Shown: positions 7,101 to 14,302 of the stretch, piece after piece | How positions within the stretch are numbered: the first letter of the stretch is position 1 | Layout of the letters: every line of letters starts with the position of its first letter | Virus record (IMG/VR): IMGVR_UViG_3300040808_001337 | Coordinates: 1-20,630 of that record | Strand: one strand, 5' to 3' | DNA length: 20,630 bases | DNA from: a virus | The notes under the pieces: model-generated | Told to the model about the DNA's origin: nothing | The model's database searches: none | The model's input: the letters and a program-made list of their open reading frames with translations, nothing else | Made by a program: the position numbers and the translations under genes

Positions 7101-7345
7101 TACCAGTCCTCGTCTTCTTTCCAATCGTCATCAATTGATTCTTCTTCTTGATAATACTCGTTTAGAGCTTTTTCTAAATGTTCATCAGCCTGTTTGATTT
7201 CAACAATACTGTGTTCATCAATACTGTAATCATCAAGCAAAGTAACAAAAGACATAGCGGCATCTTCTCTATCTTTGGCTGGAATAAAAGGTAATAATTT
7301 TTCCCAAGACTCCATTAACATTGCAATATCTTGATTGGTTATCAT
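7100..7345 (-). CDS. Small acidic hypothetical protein between uvsX and uvsY
   Basis: An 81-residue protein with a very acidic C-terminus (residues about 63-81, EYYQEEESIDDDWKEDEDW). The N-terminal about 60 residues look like a small helical bundle (MESWEKLLPFIPAKDREDAAMSFVTLLDD). Both ends are coupled to neighbours by TAATG overlaps. An acidic tail next to single-strand DNA-binding proteins could mimic DNA or dock to the recombinase machinery, as the acidic gp32 tail does in T4; that is an inference from composition and place only. I do not recognise a named family. Confidence 0.75.
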   Translation of the reverse strand: MITNQDIAMLMESWEKLLPFIPAKDREDAAMSFVTLLDDYSIDEHSIVEIKQADEHLEKALNEYYQEEESIDDDWKEDEDW

Positions 7346-8412
7346 TATTCATCTCCTGTTGTTTCACTAACTGTGCTGTTTGCACTTGATATTTCTTCAA
7401 ACTCAGACATGACCATATCCATTAATTCTCCTGTCCATTGCTTTCTATAATGTTTATGTTCTGTACCTGATTTGTCAACATATTTTAAACGATTTCCTTC
7501 TTTAACAAGTAGTCCTTTTTTCTCAAATAAATCAACAAGACCACTGTAAGGATCCATTCCAGATTCATATGGAATTTTAACCTGTACTGATTCAAATGGT
7601 TTGTTGAATCTAGTTTTCATAACTTTAATTGCTGATCTAATACCAGTAACGTCAGATATTTTATTTCCATCTTCATCTTCTTTTAATTTGAGTTTTTTCA
7701 TAGCAATCACAACTGAACTTGCATACACAAATCCTTGTCCACCTGATATTTTGTCATCTGGATCAAACATGTCTTGTGATGCGTATGTGTGGTTAGTTGC
7801 TACCAAACCAATGTTATGACTACCAAATCTATTAACACAGTTTCTAATCAATGCTGTTAATGATTTGGCTTTTCTACCAAGGTCACCTTTCATGTCACCT
7901 TTTTCAAACTGATCTCTGTCAGTTGGCGTCAACAACATACCTAAACTGTCAATAACAAAAAGAATTTTTGGTTTATCTGCTTCTTCTTTACCATCATATT
8001 CTTTGCTGTAATTTGTTATAAAATCACTAATAATTTTTGCAACATCATCAACCATTGCCACATTAATTCTTAAAAGTTTGTCTGGTGATGTATCTACTCC
8101 AAGAGCTTGTAACCAATCTTCATGTAGTGCATTTTCTGAATCTAATGCCACACAAAATATTCCTTGCTCCTGTGCATTTTTGATAATGTTACCTGATGCA
8201 ATCAAACTCTTACCAGAACCTGATTCACCTGCTAACATGGTCACACGACCTAGTGGAATACCTCTTTGAAAATCTCCACTGATCAAATAATTTAATGTAT
8301 AATTTCCTGTTGAAACCCAAGTGTTAGGATCTGATTCAAACCCAACACTAATTCCTTGAATGTTTTTTGTTAAACTTGTTCTAAATTTACTTACGTCAAA
8401 CGGTCTTACCAT
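7345..8412 (-). CDS. uvsX: UvsX RecA-like recombinase
   Basis: A 355-residue protein, within a few residues of my memory of T4 UvsX. It forms filaments on single-stranded DNA and carries out strand invasion for repair and recombination-dependent replication. It shows Walker A GESGSGKS (62-69), the VALDSENALHEDWL segment (88-101) and Walker B KILFVIDSLGML (149-160), followed by a GRKAKSLTALIRN region and the SGGQGFVYASSVVI block typical of the UvsX branch of the RecA family. The Shine-Dalgarno is excellent (GAAGGAG, about 6 bases before ATG). A hairpin-plus-T-tract element lies between it and gp32. UvsX works with gp32 and UvsY, both adjacent. Confidence 0.95.
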   Translation of the reverse strand: MVRPFDVSKFRTSLTKNIQGISVGFESDPNTWVSTGNYTLNYLISGDFQRGIPLGRVTMLAGESGSGKSLIASGNIIKNAQEQGIFCVALDSENALHEDWLQALGVDTSPDKLLRINVAMVDDVAKIISDFITNYSKEYDGKEEADKPKILFVIDSLGMLLTPTDRDQFEKGDMKGDLGRKAKSLTALIRNCVNRFGSHNIGLVATNHTYASQDMFDPDDKISGGQGFVYASSVVIAMKKLKLKEDEDGNKISDVTGIRSAIKVMKTRFNKPFESVQVKIPYESGMDPYSGLVDLFEKKGLLVKEGNRLKYVDKSGTEHKHYRKQWTGELMDMVMSEFEEISSANSTVSETTGDE

Positions 8413-8428
8413 TATAAACTCCTTCTGC

Positions 8429-8459
8429 TAAAAAGTAGTGCATGATAACATGCACTACT
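8429..8459 (-). terminator. Hairpin with T-tract between gp32 and uvsX
   Basis: On the minus strand AGTAGTGCATG pairs perfectly with CATGCACTACT across a TTAT loop (stem 8434-8459), directly followed by a run of T residues. This is an intrinsic-terminator shape placed after the gp32 stop and about 15 bases before the uvsX Shine-Dalgarno. Since uvsX has no obvious promoter in the short gap, it may act as a leaky terminator or as a 3'-end stabiliser that makes gp32 mRNA far more abundant than the uvsX-uvsY-uvsW message. Confidence 0.7.
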
Positions 8460-8473
8460 AATAGTTTTAACAT

Positions 8474-9544
8474 TTATTTGCTTGATTGTCTAGCTCTGAT
8501 CATTGCCAAAATGTCATCTGCTGATCCTGATCCACTAGCAGTAGCAGGTGCAGGTGCAGTTTGCTCAGCCATTGCTGGTTGAGTTTCTTGAACTGTTTCT
8601 GTTACTGGTGCAGTTGCTGGCGCAACTGGTTGTGTCACTACTGGCTGTGGAGCCACATTTTCAACTGTGGTTGCTGTGGTTGTACTTGCCACAGATGCCG
8701 TTACTGGCGCTGTAGTTGTACTTGCCACAGATGATGTTTGTGAAGATCCTGCTACACTATAACCAGTTGGTTTATAGTATTGTGCAAATCTATCTGGATC
8801 ATAAAGTTCACCATCTACAGATGCTTTAAATAATTCTTGCATGATTGCAACTTCATCTGCTGAAGGTTTTTTTGGCATGTAATCTGAAAGATTGTGCAAT
8901 CCAAATTTATCAATTGCTCCTCTTTCTGTTTCAGAAAGACTTCTTGCTTTAAACGACCAAGTAGAAGTTGAGTAATCTGCATAACCACCTTTTTGAGTTT
9001 TGGTTAATTTGAAATCTCTACCTGCTTCGTAATCAGTTGGAAGATCTTCCATGTCAGGATTCATCAATGCTGATCTAATGATATTAAAAATTGACGGATT
9101 AATTACAAAACGTCTAATTGGATTTTCAGGTATAGTATCTTCATCAAGTGTTGAATTTACTACAAAGCCTTGGAAAATGTAACTTCTTTTCTTCCAATAC
9201 TTTCTACCCATATCTTCAAGACTTGGATCTTTGAACCAAGTTCTTACTTCAGATAAGATTGGGCAAGGTTCACTAAACATTTCCATACAAGGTATTTGTA
9301 CTATTGTTGGTTTTGTGTCTTGTGCGCCTTTAATTCCTGGAAAAGGTAATTTAATCATTGCTCTTTCTTGCCAGAAAAAAGTGTTACTTGAATCACCATC
9401 TGGTAAGAATCTTAGTGTTGATGTAGTGCCTTCTGCTATATTCCAGAACGGAAAAATTGCGTTGTCTGATGCGAGTCCAGTACTGGCTGATGTTTTCTTT
9501 TCTTGTTCTGCCAATTTGGCTCTAATTTCTGCTAACGTTGCCAT
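8474..9544 (-). CDS. gp32: gp32 single-stranded DNA-binding protein
   Basis: A 356-residue protein that coats single-stranded DNA during replication, repair and recombination and regulates its own translation in T4. The N-terminus (MATLAEIRAKLAEQEKK) fits the cooperativity region. The OB-fold core (about 30-250) carries FPFWNIAEGTTSTLRFLPDG, CMEMFSEPCP (86-95) and EDMGRKYWKKRSYIFQGFV (110-128). A Val/Ala/Thr/Pro-rich, low-complexity linker (about 268-340) replaces the T4 acidic spacer and ends in a short conserved-looking tail, DDILAMIRARQSSK. Only two cysteines lie where T4 has a His-Cys3 zinc site, so zinc may be absent. The start has AAGGAG 9 bases upstream. It has its own promoter and a repeated leader. 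Confidence 0.93.
   Translation of the reverse strand: MATLAEIRAKLAEQEKKTSASTGLASDNAIFPFWNIAEGTTSTLRFLPDGDSSNTFFWQERAMIKLPFPGIKGAQDTKPTIVQIPCMEMFSEPCPILSEVRTWFKDPSLEDMGRKYWKKRSYIFQGFVVNSTLDEDTIPENPIRRFVINPSIFNIIRSALMNPDMEDLPTDYEAGRDFKLTKTQKGGYADYSTSTWSFKARSLSETERGAIDKFGLHNLSDYMPKKPSADEVAIMQELFKASVDGELYDPDRFAQYYKPTGYSVAGSSQTSSVASTTTAPVTASVASTTTATTVENVAPQPVVTQPVAPATAPVTETVQETQPAMAEQTAPAPATASGSGSADDILAMIRARQSSK
8679..8733. repeat. In-frame 19-bp direct repeat in the gp32 linker
   Basis: The 19 bases at 8679-8697 recur exactly at 8715-8733, 36 bases (12 codons) apart. They encode the repeated SVASTTTA unit of the gp32 C-terminal linker. This looks like a recent slip or unequal-recombination duplication that lengthens a flexible linker without changing the folded core. 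Confidence 0.75.
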
Positions 9545-9566
9545 AGTTTTTGTCTCCTTTGTGCAT

Positions 9567-9596
9567 ATGTTTGCCTATGTTTGCCTATATTTGCCT
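9567..9596 (-). promoter_or_regulatory. Three tandem 10-base repeats in the gp32 leader
   Basis: On the minus strand AGGCAAATAT, AGGCAAACAT and AGGCAAACAT follow each other without a gap, starting about 26 bases after the predicted transcript start and ending just before the gp32 Shine-Dalgarno region. T4 gp32 represses its own translation by binding an unstructured A/U-rich stretch with short repeats in its leader. By analogy these repeats may be the autogenous operator, with one gp32 molecule per repeat; this is inference. The repeats themselves are plain in the sequence. Confidence 0.6.
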
Positions 9597-9599
9597 GTT

Positions 9600-9628
9600 A
9601 GTGCTTTAATGTTCTAACATTAAACACT
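9600..9628 (-). repeat. Inverted repeat overlapping the gp32 transcription start
   Basis: AGTG-TTTAATGTT and AACATTAAA-(G)-CACT form a 13-bp stem with one bulged base and a 2-base spacer. It begins immediately after the predicted -10 box, so the expected start site falls inside the first arm. As DNA it could be an operator; as RNA the remaining part of the stem would be a 5' hairpin that protects the message. No T-tract follows, so it is not a good terminator. Confidence 0.6.
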
Positions 9629-9657
9629 ACTATATTTATCTTTTGATAAAAAGTCAA
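9629..9657 (-). promoter_or_regulatory. Sigma-70-type promoter of gp32, with overlapping GATAAATA
   Basis: The minus strand has TTGACT (9652-9657), a 17-base spacer, and TATAGT (9629-9634), a near-consensus host promoter. GATAAATA (9633-9640), a match to NATAAATA late boxes, overlaps the spacer and -10, so gp32 could be read both early and late, as gp32 is in T4. A 14-base near-palindrome CCTRAATATTYAGG (9658-9671) abuts the -35 and might be an operator. Confidence 0.7.
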
Positions 9658-9684
9658 CCTGAATATTTAGGTAATTTTCCAACT

Positions 9685-10557
9685 TTATAGTAAAGTTTTG
9701 TATATTGGTGTTAAACACACCCTGTTTACACCATTTTCTCTCTTAAATCTATTCCATGCAGTATCATTAGTTGTGCCTACTAAAAAACTATCACTAGGTA
9801 CTAGATCAAACTGTTCACATATTTGTTTTTGTAAATTTTGATACTTTTGCTTTTTTTCAAACACTGTGCTGTGTGATATCACTGTGTCAAACACGTCTAT
9901 TATTGTGGAATTAAAATATCCAGCACCTTGAATTTCACGTTGTAATAATTCTTCTTTTTTTGAAAAACGTACACCTGCTCTGAGCAGATTAACACCATAT
10001 GCTTTTGAACAACTCCAAAACACTTGTTCAACACAGTCATACATTTTAATTTTGTTTTCTCCAGTTGTTCCTCCAAATGCAAGATCCAAATAAATTGGAC
10101 ATAAATCTCTTGAACCAACTTCGTCATATCTTGGATCAAAGTTTCCTGTAGCACTAAAAGGATTACTCATGTATAACGGAACACCAGGCAACAAACTGTT
10201 AACAGATGTGGCAACATTGATTGGTTTGTTTAATATTGTTGGATAACGATACTCACCTTCAAATATTTGATACTGTTTGATTTTGATAGCAAAATGATCA
10301 ATGCTTTCATGTATACCATTTGTAGGATAACAAAAATCAAAACTGTCTACATCAATCAAAGGATATAAATATTTTTTTATTTTCTTAGCACACTCTAACC
10401 AACGTTTACTTCTTTTATCTTTTATTAGTACATTAGATTGATCTGTACTGTCAATATAATCACCAAGTTTGTTAACTAACATTGCTTTGACATCTTTATC
10501 AATAATAGAATGTATTGCTTTACTTGTACCAAAATCTTTGTTTGTTATGTGCTTCAT
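9685..10557 (-). CDS. Divergent fold-type I PLP-dependent enzyme (aminotransferase-like)
   Basis: A 290-residue protein from ATG 10557. Numbered from that ATG, CYPTNGIHESIDHF (about 76-89) resembles the TNGxxEAI helix that holds the PLP phosphate. IYLDLAFGGTTGE (155-167) resembles the strand with the pyridine-binding aspartate. FWSCSKAYGVNLLRAGVRF (180-198) closely resembles the SxSKxxGxxGxRxGY block, with the Schiff-base lysine at about 185 and a phosphate- or substrate-binding arginine at about 197. It is shorter than usual aminotransferases (350-450 residues), lacking most of the C-terminal small domain. ATG 10557 is chosen over a GTG at 10578: GGTGA lies about 9 bases upstream and the previous stop is adjacent. 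It is the last gene of the metabolic island. The substrate is unknown. Confidence 0.65.
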   Translation of the reverse strand: MKHITNKDFGTSKAIHSIIDKDVKAMLVNKLGDYIDSTDQSNVLIKDKRSKRWLECAKKIKKYLYPLIDVDSFDFCYPTNGIHESIDHFAIKIKQYQIFEGEYRYPTILNKPINVATSVNSLLPGVPLYMSNPFSATGNFDPRYDEVGSRDLCPIYLDLAFGGTTGENKIKMYDCVEQVFWSCSKAYGVNLLRAGVRFSKKEELLQREIQGAGYFNSTIIDVFDTVISHSTVFEKKQKYQNLQKQICEQFDLVPSDSFLVGTTNDTAWNRFKRENGVNRVCLTPIYKTLL

Positions 10558-10558
10558 A

Positions 10559-11146
10559 TTATTTTTCACCAATAACACATGCTACTAAATGATATCTGTT
10601 TTCTTTGCTGGCATTAAGAGCTGTGTGATTTGATGTTGTAAATGTTTTCCACCAAGTGTTTTTAGGAAGATGTTTTACTTCGTTATTGATTATCATCATA
10701 CATCCTTCTTGTGTTTTAATTGGATAGTGAATACGATATGTGTCATCACAATGCCATGTCAAACACTGTTTTGGTCTTAAATTCATTATTCTGACTCTAC
10801 CAACAACAAAATGTTTAGTTAATTCATTATAAACTTTTTCAAAATGTGTTCCTTTATACACACTACAAAGTTCTGTAAAGTCTTCTTCTTTTAAAGGATT
10901 TTCTCTAGGAGGTACAACAAGTTCCCCGTTAACTTCTTTTGACTTATCCCAATCGTAATATAAACTACCTCTACCTAATAAAAAATTATCTGGATCATCT
11001 TTAGTTGAGTTCAAACATATTTGGTAACTGCTGTTGTTGTTTTTATCTCGCCATTGTAGTTTACCAGCATCTAACATGCTTGTAAGTTCAGAATATAAAT
11101 CATATTCTGGCAAAAATTCAATTCTTTCAAAGTTATTTGAATTCAT
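10559..11146 (-). CDS. 2-oxoglutarate/Fe(II) oxygenase, aspartyl/asparaginyl hydroxylase-like
   Basis: A 195-residue protein. The C-terminal half shows the double-stranded beta-helix iron site: H132-x-D134 in TWHCDDTYRIHYPI, distal H174 in TSNHTALN, and R184 in NRYHLVACV, which would bind 2-oxoglutarate. Order and spacing fit the aspartyl/asparaginyl beta-hydroxylase group of cupin-fold oxygenases, which hydroxylate peptides or small molecules using O2, 2-oxoglutarate and Fe(II). The N-terminal about 110 residues are not recognisable. The start overlaps the upstream SDR stop (TAATG). It is one of four oxygenases in the operon, with the PLP enzyme directly downstream. The substrate is unknown. 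Confidence 0.75.
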   Translation of the reverse strand: MNSNNFERIEFLPEYDLYSELTSMLDAGKLQWRDKNNNSSYQICLNSTKDDPDNFLLGRGSLYYDWDKSKEVNGELVVPPRENPLKEEDFTELCSVYKGTHFEKVYNELTKHFVVGRVRIMNLRPKQCLTWHCDDTYRIHYPIKTQEGCMMIINNEVKHLPKNTWWKTFTTSNHTALNASKENRYHLVACVIGEK

Positions 11147-11646
11147 TATACTATTGACATTTCCTTAACTTTAAACGGTTGATTTATAATCCAGTCAACT
11201 GTTTGTACTACATATTTAACGTCAATGCGTTCTTTGTCATTATTTTTTTCTGTGCCTGTGTCAACATAACTTACATTTAATATCGATGTGTCAATGCCTT
11301 GCCAAAACAACTGAGCATTCATACTGTCAAGTGCTTGTTTTTCTACAGCATATTTGTAATTTTTTTTATAATCAGTTACCCAATATTTTGACATTGAGCC
11401 TATGTTTATTATTTTACCTTTAAATTTTTTTGATAGTTCATATAATAAATCAGTTTGATAAAACCCTTGTTGTGCATTATTAATAAAAACATCACAATGC
11501 TTTGCATCATTTATTATTTTTTGTATATCTTTTGATATATCATATCCATTAGATCTTGAAAATCCTACTGCATTAGGCAAATAATAATCATAAAGAGCTT
11601 TACCAATACCTAATGTGTGTCCTGTAATTGCATACTTTTTAGTCAT
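11146..11646 (-). CDS. Short-chain dehydrogenase/reductase, compact
   Basis: A 166-residue NAD(P)-dependent oxidoreductase of the SDR type, expected to reduce a carbonyl or oxidise an alcohol, or act as an epimerase. It shows the dinucleotide motif TGHTLGIG (8-15), FINNAQQG with the NNA motif (56-58), a serine in IGSMS (82-86) and Y99-x3-K103 in KYAVEKQAL, so the Ser-Tyr-Lys triad is intact. Classical SDRs are about 250 residues; this one lacks loops and part of the substrate cap, though the fold core is complete. It is coupled by TAATG overlaps to the GNAT-like gene upstream and the oxygenase downstream. Confidence 0.85.
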   Translation of the reverse strand: MTKKYAITGHTLGIGKALYDYYLPNAVGFSRSNGYDISKDIQKIINDAKHCDVFINNAQQGFYQTDLLYELSKKFKGKIINIGSMSKYWVTDYKKNYKYAVEKQALDSMNAQLFWQGIDTSILNVSYVDTGTEKNNDKERIDVKYVVQTVDWIINQPFKVKEMSIV

Positions 11647-12269
11647 TATAATATTTTACCTTTGTTCAACACTTCTGCTGTGTCAAATTTTTGCCCATTA
11701 TGATTATAGTAAACTACATTTTTTTTTGGTTGCCATTTGTAATCAGAGTCTTGTAAATTAATACTGTAAAAATACTGCAAGTAATCTGATTTAGGCGAAA
11801 CTTTAAACAAACAGTCTGGTTCTAATTTTAGATTTGTGTACCATTCAGTTTGTGTCCATTTTTTAAAAGCAGGATCAATCATTTGTTTTTTGCGTTGATA
11901 CAGTGCGTTGATGGCTCTGTTTTTAACATCTACTGTGATGTACAGTATTTTATATCTGTGTTCTCTTGCCCAGGAAATTTGATGATCAGCAACCATAAGT
12001 CCACAGTGTGTATGACGCCATGGCTTCAATATGTGATAACGGCAAACCCTAGCCGCTACGTCTTGATCACCTGTGTAGTGTGATGGTTCTACTGCTGATA
12101 TAGATATCAATTCGTCACCGGCAAACACCATCCAAGTTACTATGTTAGGATTGTCTGGATCATACTTGTCATAAGCAAGACTTTGATTGCCTTCTTTAAA
12201 AGTTTCTTCTCTAAACTTTTCTATTTGCTCTTTATAACTGTTGTCGTATACTTTTACTTCAAGTTCCAT
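11646..12269 (-). CDS. GNAT-like N-acetyltransferase
   Basis: A 207-residue protein from ATG 12269. The region about 52-128 looks like the GNAT core: strands ELISISAV and VCRYHILKPWRHTHCGLMV with a basic acetyl-CoA-binding turn (KPWRHTHCG), a helix DHQISWAREHRYK, a strand ILYITVDVKN, and an NRAINALYQRKKQM helix like the motif B N-x-x-A-x-x-LY. It would transfer an acetyl or other acyl group from CoA to an amine. The C-terminal about 65 residues are Tyr/Trp-rich and unassigned. ATG 12269 is preferred to a TTG at 12281; a GGA lies about 7 bases upstream. It overlaps its upstream neighbour by 16 bases. The substrate is unknown. Confidence 0.65.
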   Translation of the reverse strand: MELEVKVYDNSYKEQIEKFREETFKEGNQSLAYDKYDPDNPNIVTWMVFAGDELISISAVEPSHYTGDQDVAARVCRYHILKPWRHTHCGLMVADHQISWAREHRYKILYITVDVKNRAINALYQRKKQMIDPAFKKWTQTEWYTNLKLEPDCLFKVSPKSDYLQYFYSINLQDSDYKWQPKKNVVYYNHNGQKFDTAEVLNKGKIL

Positions 12270-12853
12270 TTGTTTTTCCAATCAGTGTATATCTTTTGCC
12301 ATTTTGAACTTGTTGTGTTATCGTAAGACAAGTATCGTTGTATGATTTCTGCATCTTGTTTATAAAATTCTTCATTACCTGGCACAACATTTTCCCAACC
12401 ATTGTTAAAACATTTTGAGTATACAACATTAGCACCAAGTTTCACAAGTATTTCTTTTGTTGCAGGAAAATGTCTGTTACCGCCTTCTTTTGACGCAGGA
12501 GTAAATGTCAACAACACAGTTGTTTTTCTACTAAACGGATACTGTGTACCCAAATTAGCATTCATATATCCTTTAACCACTAACCAATCTAAAAAGTTTT
12601 TAAATGCCGCACCCATTTGTGCTGTCATTTCTGGTACAGCAAACACAAACTGATCGTACTCATATAACTTTGTGATAAGTCTATCTACTTCCTGTGGCAC
12701 AACACCATCAGAAGCATTTGAATTTATCACTGGTATGTCATAGTTTGCCAAACTGTCTACATCAAATACACAGTGTTTGCTCAACAATTGTAGGCCTTTG
12801 TAGTTCATGCTGTCTGGTGATGCACTTCCACTCAATGCTATTGTTTTTATCAT
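12254..12853 (-). CDS. NADPH-dependent FMN reductase-like flavoprotein
   Basis: A 199-residue protein with the flavodoxin-like fold of the NADPH-dependent FMN reductase family. It shows an N-terminal phosphate loop IALSGSASPDSMNYKG (5-20), a strand and helix FVFAVPEMTAQMGAAFKNFLDWL (69-91) equivalent to the family's PEYN-x(3)-G-x-LKNAIDW motif, and GGNRHFPATKEIL (about 123-136) in the flavin-facing loop. The usual PEYN Tyr is replaced by Met. It could supply reduced flavin or electrons to the oxygenases and desaturases in the same operon, or reduce iron or quinones; that link is inferred from position. Its start is nested in the upstream methyltransferase stop (ATGA). Confidence 0.8.
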   Translation of the reverse strand: MIKTIALSGSASPDSMNYKGLQLLSKHCVFDVDSLANYDIPVINSNASDGVVPQEVDRLITKLYEYDQFVFAVPEMTAQMGAAFKNFLDWLVVKGYMNANLGTQYPFSRKTTVLLTFTPASKEGGNRHFPATKEILVKLGANVVYSKCFNNGWENVVPGNEEFYKQDAEIIQRYLSYDNTTSSKWQKIYTDWKNKWNLK

Positions 12854-13488
12854 ATCTCTATATCCACTATCAATCTTTTACCAGAAAATATTTCACAATC
12901 TAACAAATATTCAGTGTAATTTTTGTATTTGTTTTTGTACAAATGCATATCTTCTGTTATTGTTTTTAACACCAATCGTTTGTCCCAATGGCGCTGTTCA
13001 TGATATGGTTCTTGTATAATAGCATATTTTGTTTTGTAGAATTTAACAAGTTCATCAAACAAATTTAAATGATTATCTTTTACATATAATAATACACCAC
13101 TGAATATCACATGATCCACTGAGAAATCAACAGTAATATTGTTTTTATTATTCCAACTTGTATTTCTGTATTCTATATTAGAATTATTTTTCCAAATGTT
13201 TTGTGCAAGTTTTATAGGTTCTTCTGATGTATCAAATCCCATATACTTATAATCAGTATAGCCTTTATCATGCAATATTTTATTAACAGGGCCATGCCGA
13301 CTACCAACATCTATAATACCTTTAGATTGTTTTTCTATTATAATATCTGCTTGTTTTTCAAAAATAGGGAGAGCTTGTGGTGTATCCAAATACCACATGT
13401 CATCAAAGGTATAATTTTCTATTAGCGGAACTACAATCTCTGTTTCAGTTTGCTCATGTATTGTGGGCCAAGGCACTTTGTGGTTCAT
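12850..13488 (-). CDS. Class I SAM-dependent methyltransferase
   Basis: A 212-residue protein. Motif I GIIDVGSRHGPVNKIL (57-72) and the acidic post-I motif MGFDTSEEPIKLA (83-95, Asp86 for the ribose) mark a Rossmann-like SAM-binding core; HVIFSGVLLYVKD (126-138) matches motif IV/post-IV of small-molecule methyltransferases. The GSRHG version of GxGxG is slightly unusual. No DNA-methyltransferase NPPY/DPPY motif is present, so a small molecule, lipid or sugar target is more likely. ATG 13488 is chosen over ATG 13506 because GAGGA lies 5 bases upstream, while 13506 has no Shine-Dalgarno. It overlaps the TauD-like gene by 35 bases and the next gene by ATGA. Confidence 0.8.
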   Translation of the reverse strand: MNHKVPWPTIHEQTETEIVVPLIENYTFDDMWYLDTPQALPIFEKQADIIIEKQSKGIIDVGSRHGPVNKILHDKGYTDYKYMGFDTSEEPIKLAQNIWKNNSNIEYRNTSWNNKNNITVDFSVDHVIFSGVLLYVKDNHLNLFDELVKFYKTKYAIIQEPYHEQRHWDKRLVLKTITEDMHLYKNKYKNYTEYLLDCEIFSGKRLIVDIEI

Positions 13489-14302
13489 GGTTTTCCTCGT
13501 AAACATTTTTAAAGTCAGATGCTAGTCTCCACAACAATCTGCTGTTATCAAGCACAGGAGTTCTACGATGTAAACTGGTAAACTGATCCATTAACAGCAA
13601 ATCACCTTTTTTGAAAATATGATGATATTGATATTTTGATCTAAAAATAATTGGTTTTAGTCTTTCAATCATTTTTTCGTGATCAATTAGTGTTTTGCCT
13701 TCCCATGCTTTTACAATAAAGTGATATGGAAAATAAAAATAGTAGTCGCCTGTGTGAGGATGTCTATCAACCAAACTTCTAATACTGCCTTTGTTTTTAC
13801 TCATAAACTCAAGTTCAGGATCATCATCTTCTAAATTATAGATAGTGTTATTTTGAAACTTTAATCTTATTTTAATACTTTTCCAGTATTCTTGTTCATC
13901 TTGTGATAAATCGTAAAACGGCTTAGATGTATGACACACACTTAGAGTTGTGTTAATATCTTCTTGAATGCAATATAAACTAATTAAAATTTTATCAATT
14001 AAATGTCTTGAATTACCGTTTGAGTGCCAACCTAATTCAGTATCGCCAAACATACCAATCTTTTTGCCATCTACTTTTTTACCAGTTACTAAAAATATTT
14101 CAGGATAATCTTTTGGATTCATAAACAATCCTGGTGCTTCACAATCACCAAATCTTTTTTGCATTCTAACTATTTGTTCTTCAGTAAACTGTTGATCATA
14201 AAATACTGCACAACCTTCACTATGTATTTGTTGTGATATTTGTTTTAGCCTTTCATCTGATACTTCAAGTATGTTTTCTATGCTTCTAAATGGATTTATC
14301 AT
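13454..14302 (-). CDS. TauD/TfdA-like 2-oxoglutarate dioxygenase with HxN iron motif
   Basis: A 282-residue protein of TauD/clavaminate-synthase-like size. The N-terminus (IHSEGCAVFYDQQFTEEQIVRMQKRFGDCE) is typical of this family. The distal end carries LLMDQFTSLHRRTPVLDNSRLLWRL with the second iron-binding histidine (H245) and arginines at +10 and +14 for 2-oxoglutarate, as in TauD. The first iron motif lies in TELGWHSNGNSRH as H93-x-N95, where TauD has H-x-D and clavaminate synthase H-x-E. Asparagine is a poor ligand, so the enzyme may be a variant, use another carboxylate, or have altered chemistry. Its start is nested in the upstream oxygenase stop (ATGA). Confidence 0.8.
   Translation of the reverse strand: MINPFRSIENILEVSDERLKQISQQIHSEGCAVFYDQQFTEEQIVRMQKRFGDCEAPGLFMNPKDYPEIFLVTGKKVDGKKIGMFGDTELGWHSNGNSRHLIDKILISLYCIQEDINTTLSVCHTSKPFYDLSQDEQEYWKSIKIRLKFQNNTIYNLEDDDPELEFMSKNKGSIRSLVDRHPHTGDYYFYFPYHFIVKAWEGKTLIDHEKMIERLKPIIFRSKYQYHHIFKKGDLLLMDQFTSLHRRTPVLDNSRLLWRLASDFKNVYEENHEPQSALAHNT

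Noticed and set aside
9231-9617. 128-codon plus-strand open frame across the gp32 start
   Set aside because: Lies opposite gp32 and its promoter/leader; low-complexity hydrophobic translation, no ribosome site; a shadow frame.
9676-9691. Short hairpin ACTTTA-CTA-TAAAGT over the stop of the PLP-enzyme gene
   Set aside because: 6-bp AT-rich stem without a T-run; too weak to call a terminator.
10364-10371. Perfect TATAAATA late-promoter consensus on the plus strand
   Set aside because: Inside the PLP-enzyme gene on the wrong strand with no plus-strand gene after it; probably chance in AT-rich DNA.
12850-13488. DNA-modification methyltransferase
   Set aside because: Motif I and post-I are present but there is no N/DPPY or PC motif and no target-recognition region.
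13489-13506. ATG 13506 as methyltransferase start
   Set aside because: No ribosome site; ATG 13488 has GAGGA 5 bases upstream and a smaller overlap with the upstream gene.
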